This document shows, piece after piece, positions 5,445 through 10,456 of a stretch of 10,456 nt of DNA. Within the stretch, counting starts at the first letter, position 1. Each line of letters begins with the position of its first letter. Origin of the DNA: CAYGFH01 sp964356315 (GTDB lineage Bacteria; Patescibacteriota; Microgenomatia; UBA10105; UBA927); contig CAYHHA010000044.1 of NCBI GenBank assembly GCA_964356315.1, forward strand, positions 1 to 10,456, written 5' to 3'. The position numbers and the translations under genes were made by a program. The notes under the pieces are model-generated. The model ran no database searches and was not told the origin of the DNA. It saw nothing but the letters and a program-made list of their open reading frames with translations.

Positions 5445-5474
5445 TTTACACAACAGGCCTTACAATAGTAGAAT
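5445..5474 (+). promoter_or_regulatory. Possible promoter of the flavoprotein gene
   Basis: TTTACA (5445-5450, 5 of 6 to consensus), an 18-nt spacer, then TAGAAT (5469-5474, 5 of 6). Transcription would begin at about 5480, which is the chosen ATG, so the mRNA may be leaderless; there is no SD. If the ATG at 5435 were the true start, this promoter would be inside the gene. Confidence 0.4.
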
Positions 5475-5479
5475 ACGGT

Positions 5480-6193
5480 ATGATTCAACGTCCGAAACCG
5501 CAAAAATATAAAGCAGTGATCGAAAAGAAAGAACAGCTCACTGAGCATGTGTTTTTGGTGACGTTTCGCCTGGTGGAGCCAAAGGAGATAACCTTTTTAC
5601 CTGGACAAACCTTTATGCTGACGGTTGGCGATGGCATCAATAGGACTATGTCTATCGCATCTGTGCCATCTGAAACACAGACAATAGTTATGTGTCATGA
5701 TGTGGCCCCAAACGGACCCGGGAGTAAATGGACGATTACACACGGGGTAGGTGATAGTGCGACGTTTATGGCTCCACTGGGCATGTTTGTGATGGATACA
5801 GAAAGTCATCGTCGAAAGATTCTGGTGGCAACGGGCACCGGGGTAGCGCCGTATCGGTCCATGGCACTTGACTACCTGCATAACGGTGGCACTGATGACG
5901 TAACGCTCTACTGGGGAATGCGACACGAAGAAGATTTGTATTGGGTGTCGGATTTTCAGGAATTATCCATCACATATCCAAATTTCCGGTTTGTGATTTG
6001 TCTGTCTCAACCATCTGAGTCATGGAAGGGCGTTCGGGGGAGAGTGACGGCTCATGTGACGCAAGAAGAGCTTTCTATCGAACGCAGTGATGTGTACTTA
6101 TGTGGCAATCAACTTATGGTCAAAGATATGGAAGTGCTTTTGAAAGAGAAAAATATGCCTATACATCAGATTTTTAAAGAATTGTACTACTAG
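5480..6193 (+). CDS. FAD-dependent oxidoreductase, ferredoxin-NAD(P)H reductase family
   Basis: A 237-aa two-domain flavoprotein. FAD-binding barrel with 'NRTMSIAS' at residues 54-61 (the R-x-x-S flavin motif) and 'GPGSKW' at 79-84. Pyridine-nucleotide domain with 'LVATGTGVAP' at 115-124, 'YWGMRHEEDLYW' at 144-155, 'VYLCGNQLMV' at 205-214 (the C-G motif facing nicotinamide), and an aromatic C-terminus, LYY. Members move electrons between NAD(P)H and ferredoxin, flavodoxin or free flavin. No 2Fe-2S domain is fused, so the partner is separate and unknown. The ATG at 5480 places the first barrel strand at the usual distance; an ATG at 5435 would add 15 residues (MHVIYTTGLTIVEYG). It is divergent from the minus-strand operon and lies 151 bp upstream of gdhA. 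Confidence 0.86.
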   Translation: MIQRPKPQKYKAVIEKKEQLTEHVFLVTFRLVEPKEITFLPGQTFMLTVGDGINRTMSIASVPSETQTIVMCHDVAPNGPGSKWTITHGVGDSATFMAPLGMFVMDTESHRRKILVATGTGVAPYRSMALDYLHNGGTDDVTLYWGMRHEEDLYWVSDFQELSITYPNFRFVICLSQPSESWKGVRGRVTAHVTQEELSIERSDVYLCGNQLMVKDMEVLLKEKNMPIHQIFKELYY

Positions 6194-6279
6194 TCGTAAT
6201 TCTCCTCGCGCGTGATAACCTTCTTCTGGTTCGACTACTACTATTGTACTGATTGTATACACCATTTCATTGTCAACGC

Positions 6280-6293
6280 TTTGTCATGACAAA
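6280..6293. promoter_or_regulatory. 14-bp perfect palindrome upstream of gdhA
   Basis: TTTGTCATGACAAA is a perfect palindrome 51 nt upstream of the gdhA ATG. It contains a TTGTCA hexamer resembling a -35, but no good -10 follows at 16-19 nt. A regulator site is possible; no promoter is claimed for gdhA. Confidence 0.35.
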
Positions 6294-6329
6294 TGCGTGG
6301 AATCAGTGTACGCTAGAGAAATAGCAAAG

Positions 6330-6335
6330 AAGGAG
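6330..6335 (+). promoter_or_regulatory. gdhA: Shine-Dalgarno of gdhA
   Basis: AAGGAG ends 9 nt before the ATG at 6345. It decides the start against the in-frame TTG at 6270, which would add 25 residues unlike the family and has no SD. Confidence 0.8.
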
Positions 6336-6344
6336 ATACTAATT

Positions 6345-7739
6345 ATGAACACAACAAATCATTCGACGACGCTCATGACTAACCCGTTTGAAAACGCCAT
6401 TGCACAGCTTACGAAAGCTGCAGCATATCTCAGTGATCCAAAAACAAAAGAAGTGATTGAAATGCTCCGGGTGCCTCAGCGAATCATTAACGTATCAATA
6501 CCTGTGCGTATGGATGATGATAGTATGCGACTCTTTCAGGGGTATCGTGTACAACACAATAATGCGAGAGGTCCATACAAGGGCGGTATCCGGTTTCACC
6601 CAGACGTGAGCATGGATGAAGTGAAGGCACTGGCTTTGTGGATGGCCATGAAATGTGCTGTGGCTGATTTGCCACTGGGCGGAGGAAAAGGCGGGGTGAT
6701 TGTAGACCCCAAGACACTCTCTGCAGGTGAGCTTGAACGGTTAAGTCGTGGGTATGCTCGGGCGATTGCCGACTGTATAGGTCCTGACCGCGACGTGCCG
6801 GCGCCAGATGTGAATACTACTGGGCAGATTATGGGATGGATGGTGGATGAGTATATTAAAGCGTCGGAGCGTCAGGGCGTCGGAGCATCAGAGCATCAGG
6901 GTGTCAAAGCGTCAGATGAGGAAATATTGAAATTGCGGGGGACGTTTACGGGGAAGAAAATTGAGGATGGGGGAAGTGAAGGGCGAGAAGAGGCGACGGG
7001 GTTGGGGGGATTGTATGTACTGCAAGCGATATTAGAACAGATGAAATCTCAAAGTTCAAATGCCAACTTCCAAACAAATTCTAAAACACAAAATCAAAAT
7101 TCAAAACATTTGGAACTTGGTTCTTGTGATTTGGATTTTTCGCGTCCGCTTACTGCCGCGATTCAGGGATTTGGAAATGTGGGGTACAATATTGCAAAAT
7201 TCTTGGTGGAACAGGGTATTACCGTTGTGGCTGTATCTGATAGCAAAGGCGGAGTCTATGTGGAAGGCGGGCTTGATCCTGTTTCTGTGCTTGAACAAAA
7301 GAAGCAATCAGGGGCGCTTGGTGGAGGAAAAGCAATTTCCAACACAGAGCTTTTGGAGCTTCTAGTCGATATTCTGGTGCCTTCAGCCTTGGAGAGTGTG
7401 ATAACTCGCGAAAATGCCGGGAATATCAAGGCGAAAGTGATCCTAGAAATGGCCAATGGGCCGACAACGCCTGAGGCAGACGAGATTCTTTATAAAAAGG
7501 GCGTTGTGGTGATCCCTGATATTTTGGCAAATTCTGGTGGCGTCACCGTCTCATGTTTTGAGTGGCAACAAAATCTGAGTGGAGAGCATTGGGACAAAGG
7601 GACAGTAAACAGTAAACTCAAGGCACAAATGGAATTGTCAGCGAGTGATGTGTGGGAAGCGGGAAAAAAGTATGCCACTGACCTTCGGGTGGCTGCATTT
7701 ATCGTCGCTCTTGAGCGAATTGTGAAGGCAACGAAATAG
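6345..7739 (+). CDS. gdhA: Glutamate dehydrogenase with two in-frame repeat insertions
   Basis: Interconverts glutamate with 2-oxoglutarate plus ammonia using NAD(P). Substrate domain: 'GPYKGGIRFHP' (residues 76-86), K103 in 'MAMKCAVADLP', catalytic K115 in 'LGGGKGG', catalytic Asp D155 in 'VPAPDVNT'. Then 'TGKKIEDGGSEGREEATG' (202-219) and the dinucleotide motif 'GFGNVG' (275-280); 'NSGGVTVSCFEW' (396-407) is near the C-terminus. At 464 aa it is some 40-50 residues longer than usual hexameric bacterial enzymes of about 415-425 aa. The excess is two segments encoded by repeats: residues 173-191 (GCGTCA-type octamers), where the family normally has a short HG-containing loop before the TGK motif, and residues 236-265 (heptad palindrome), just before the first strand of the nucleotide domain. 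Both sit in loops and spare the catalytic residues. Cofactor choice is not assigned. Confidence 0.94.
   Translation: MNTTNHSTTLMTNPFENAIAQLTKAAAYLSDPKTKEVIEMLRVPQRIINVSIPVRMDDDSMRLFQGYRVQHNNARGPYKGGIRFHPDVSMDEVKALALWMAMKCAVADLPLGGGKGGVIVDPKTLSAGELERLSRGYARAIADCIGPDRDVPAPDVNTTGQIMGWMVDEYIKASERQGVGASEHQGVKASDEEILKLRGTFTGKKIEDGGSEGREEATGLGGLYVLQAILEQMKSQSSNANFQTNSKTQNQNSKHLELGSCDLDFSRPLTAAIQGFGNVGYNIAKFLVEQGITVVAVSDSKGGVYVEGGLDPVSVLEQKKQSGALGGGKAISNTELLELLVDILVPSALESVITRENAGNIKAKVILEMANGPTTPEADEILYKKGVVVIPDILANSGGVTVSCFEWQQNLSGEHWDKGTVNSKLKAQMELSASDVWEAGKKYATDLRVAAFIVALERIVKATK
6861..6916 (+). repeat. GCGTCA-type 8-bp array inside gdhA, seven units
   Basis: Seven adjacent octamers: GCGTCGGA, GCGTCAGG, GCGTCGGA, GCATCAGA, GCATCAGG, GTGTCAAA, GCGTCAGA. 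They encode residues 173-191 (ASERQGVGASEHQGVKASD). Orientation and reading phase equal those in trxB, so ASEHQGV occurs in both proteins. Ten consecutive codons flanking and within the array are free of any family-conserved residue. Confidence 0.92.
7050..7139. repeat. Heptad-built palindromic element inside gdhA
   Basis: Arms 7076-7106 and 7109-7139 pair at 23 of 31 positions around a 2-nt centre. The right arm is four heptamers from 7110: TTGGAAC, TTGGTTC, TTGTGAT, TTGGATT. The left side shows the complementary CCAA-rich heptad rhythm from about 7050. It encodes residues 236-265, rich in Gln, Asn and Ser (e.g. 'SNANFQTNSKTQNQNSK'), foreign to glutamate dehydrogenases. Composition is sharply more A/T-rich than the flanking coding sequence. 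Confidence 0.85.
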
Positions 7740-7754
7740 CTTGATTTTACTGTG

Positions 7755-7784
7755 TTGACAAGGTAGTGGGATTGCCAGTACAAT
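7755..7784 (+). promoter_or_regulatory. Sigma70-type promoter downstream of gdhA
   Basis: A perfect TTGACA (7755-7760), an 18-nt spacer and TACAAT (7779-7784, 5 of 6), the best promoter match in the window. It starts 15 nt after the gdhA stop and points towards the tRNA and 23S genes. A terminator lies about 190 nt downstream, between it and the tRNA. Confidence 0.65.
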
Positions 7785-7790
7785 ACATCT

Positions 7791-8001
7791 TTGCCCTCGT
7801 TCCCATACTGCGAATGCTTTATGAAGGACAGTGCAAGGTGCGACTGTCAATTGTGTATTTCACAGTTGACTATATTTTTCATGAGAAGAATCAATACATA
7901 TACATATATTTCACTAAAGGGGATTATTGTGTAGCTGTTGTCTTCTCGTCCCGACATTGCTTCGGGAATGAAACATGAATCCCGCATCAAGCGGGTTTTT
8001 T
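7791..8001 (+). ncRNA. Candidate non-coding transcript or rRNA-operon leader
   Basis: No protein gene is visible in 7740-8065. A strong promoter (7755-7784) and a rho-independent terminator (7981-8007) bound about 210 nt. Within it, GTCAATTG (7846-7853) and CAGTTGAC (7863-7870) form near-perfect arms, and TCCCGA (7949-7954) pairs with TCGGGA (7962-7967) just before the terminator. It does not match 6S RNA, tmRNA, RNase P or SRP RNA by the conserved motifs I know. It may be a small RNA, or the attenuated leader of the tRNA-Ala-23S operon. Confidence 0.35.
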
Positions 8002-8007
8002 ATTTTT
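7981..8007 (+). terminator. Rho-independent terminator
   Basis: Stem CCCGC (7981-7985) and GCGGG (7991-7995) with loop ATCAA, followed by T6, A, T5 (7996-8007). A second small hairpin (7949-7967) stands before it. It would end transcripts from the 7755 promoter and any read-through from gdhA, which shields or attenuates the tRNA-23S genes. Confidence 0.8.
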
Positions 8008-8065
8008 AACAATTGAATTACGCAGAGGGAATCTTGCCAAATAGATCGAAGGGTTTCCCTAAAAA

Positions 8066-8138
8066 GGGCCCGAAGTTTATCTGGTTGAACGCTTCATTTG
8101 CAATGAAGAGGTAGTCGGTTCGACTCCGATCGGGTCCA
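8066..8138 (+). tRNA. tRNA-Ala (anticodon UGC)
   Basis: A full 73-nt cloverleaf. Acceptor GGGCCCG (8066-8072) pairs with CGGGTCC (8131-8137) and contains the G3:U70 pair that marks alanine tRNAs. D stem GTTT with GAAC (8075-8078, 8087-8090). Anticodon stem CTTCA with TGAAG around loop TTTGCAA (8097-8103), anticodon TGC. Five-nt variable loop. T stem GTCGG with CCGAT around loop TTCGACT (8119-8125). Discriminator A8138 is followed by CCC, so the terminal CCA is not encoded. tRNA-Ala normally sits in the 16S-23S spacer; here it precedes 23S by about 330 nt with no 16S gene upstream. Confidence 0.96.
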
Positions 8139-8466
8139 CCCTACGCTAAAGCTTCGGGTGGCACGGCCACTTGAAGTGAAAGCTTTGATGTGAATAGTCG
8201 TCAAAGTAGATAGTTGTTCTCGTTTCGAGACCAGTTACTTCACTAAGTAACTGATCTCGCGACAAGAGCGCGTTTTGCTCATTAACATTTTGTAAATGAC
8301 CTTTATATACATGCAGGTGAAATTCCTGGTATATGAAGTATTGTTAGTAATAAGTAGTTGCATCGTAAGGGATAATCGTTTTGATTCTCTTACAATGTTT
8401 AATTTCGTCAAAAATAAGATGAACAATGGCCATCCCACCGCCGAGGTGAGGATGGATCTTTTGTTC
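8139..8466 (+). other. Spacer between tRNA-Ala and 23S rRNA, four hairpins
   Basis: No gene is visible. Four stem-loops stand out. 8151-8177 is a 12-bp stem including G-U pairs, with triloop ACG. 8226-8259 has 15-bp arms with one mismatch and a 4-nt loop. 8361-8397 has 12-bp arms with one mismatch and one G-U. 8430-8455 has arms CCATCC and GGATGG plus CACC and GGTG, with one bulged A. They probably guide processing of the precursor (RNase III-type cleavage), by analogy with other rRNA spacers. No second tRNA, such as tRNA-Ile, was found. Confidence 0.6.

Positions 8467-10456
<1,990 letters not shown>

Noticed and set aside
6270..6344. Longer GdhA from the TTG at 6270
   Set aside because: The added 25 residues do not resemble the family and have no SD, whereas the ATG at 6345 has AAGGAG at ideal spacing.
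7881..7934. Short leader peptide (MRRINTYTYISLKGIIV)
   Set aside because: No SD, no run of a regulatory amino acid codon, and only 17 codons; no support as a gene.
7900..8060. 3' end of a 16S rRNA gene upstream of tRNA-Ala
   Set aside because: No anti-Shine-Dalgarno (CCTCC) or helix 45-like sequence is present; the stretch holds a terminator and unrecognised sequence.
8139..8466. A second spacer tRNA such as tRNA-Ile
   Set aside because: A T-loop-like TTTCGA occurs near 8224, but no acceptor, D or anticodon arms can be built around it.

Overview
The window looks like a chromosomal segment of a bacterium of moderate GC content. It is most likely a member of the Candidate Phyla Radiation (Patescibacteria). 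This is an inference, resting on: (i) a membrane-anchored Cys-rich protein carrying a 'CPDxxxVGRxGPxCEFxPCP' motif that I associate with this group; (ii) short 7-9 bp tandem arrays scattered between and inside genes; (iii) patchy Shine-Dalgarno use; (iv) a 23S rRNA gene with no 16S gene in front of it. All ten protein genes end in TAA or TAG, and no in-frame TGA is needed.

Layout. Bases 1-1965 hold a redox/metal block on the plus strand: a small heavy-metal-associated (CopZ-like) protein, thioredoxin (trxA) and thioredoxin reductase (trxB). Bases 1978-2640 hold a type II toxin-antitoxin pair (Phd/YefM-like antitoxin, RelE/YafQ-like toxin) with its own promoter and operator-like palindrome, and a hairpin between the two genes. 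Bases 2645-5361 are on the minus strand: an unrecognised 358-aa protein, a gamma-glutamylcyclotransferase/AIG2-like protein only 2 nt downstream of it, and a membrane-anchored Cys-rich protein; a 30-bp perfect palindrome lies between the last two. Bases 5480-7739 return to the plus strand with a ferredoxin-reductase-type flavoprotein and glutamate dehydrogenase. Bases 7740-8065 hold no protein gene but carry a good sigma70-type promoter and a rho-independent terminator. A tRNA-Ala(UGC) at 8066-8138, a hairpin-rich spacer and the first two thirds of a 23S rRNA gene complete the window.

How the genes work together. TrxA and TrxB form the NADPH-thioredoxin reducing system. The flavoprotein and glutamate dehydrogenase are also pyridine-nucleotide enzymes. 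The toxin-antitoxin pair is a self-contained module.

The most interesting signal is a set of short tandem-array elements with a fixed core and two or three variable bases per unit. An 8-bp family (core GCGTCA) fills the trxA-trxB gap as a hairpin of opposed arrays. It also sits in frame inside trxB and inside gdhA, in the same reading phase, so the same peptide (ASEHQGV) appears in two unrelated conserved enzymes. A second, heptad-built palindrome is inserted in frame elsewhere in gdhA. A 7-bp AT-rich array supplies the stop codon of the first gene. These look like protein-inserting repeat elements comparable in effect to Rickettsia palindromic elements or cyanobacterial heptad repeats, but with a unit structure of their own.
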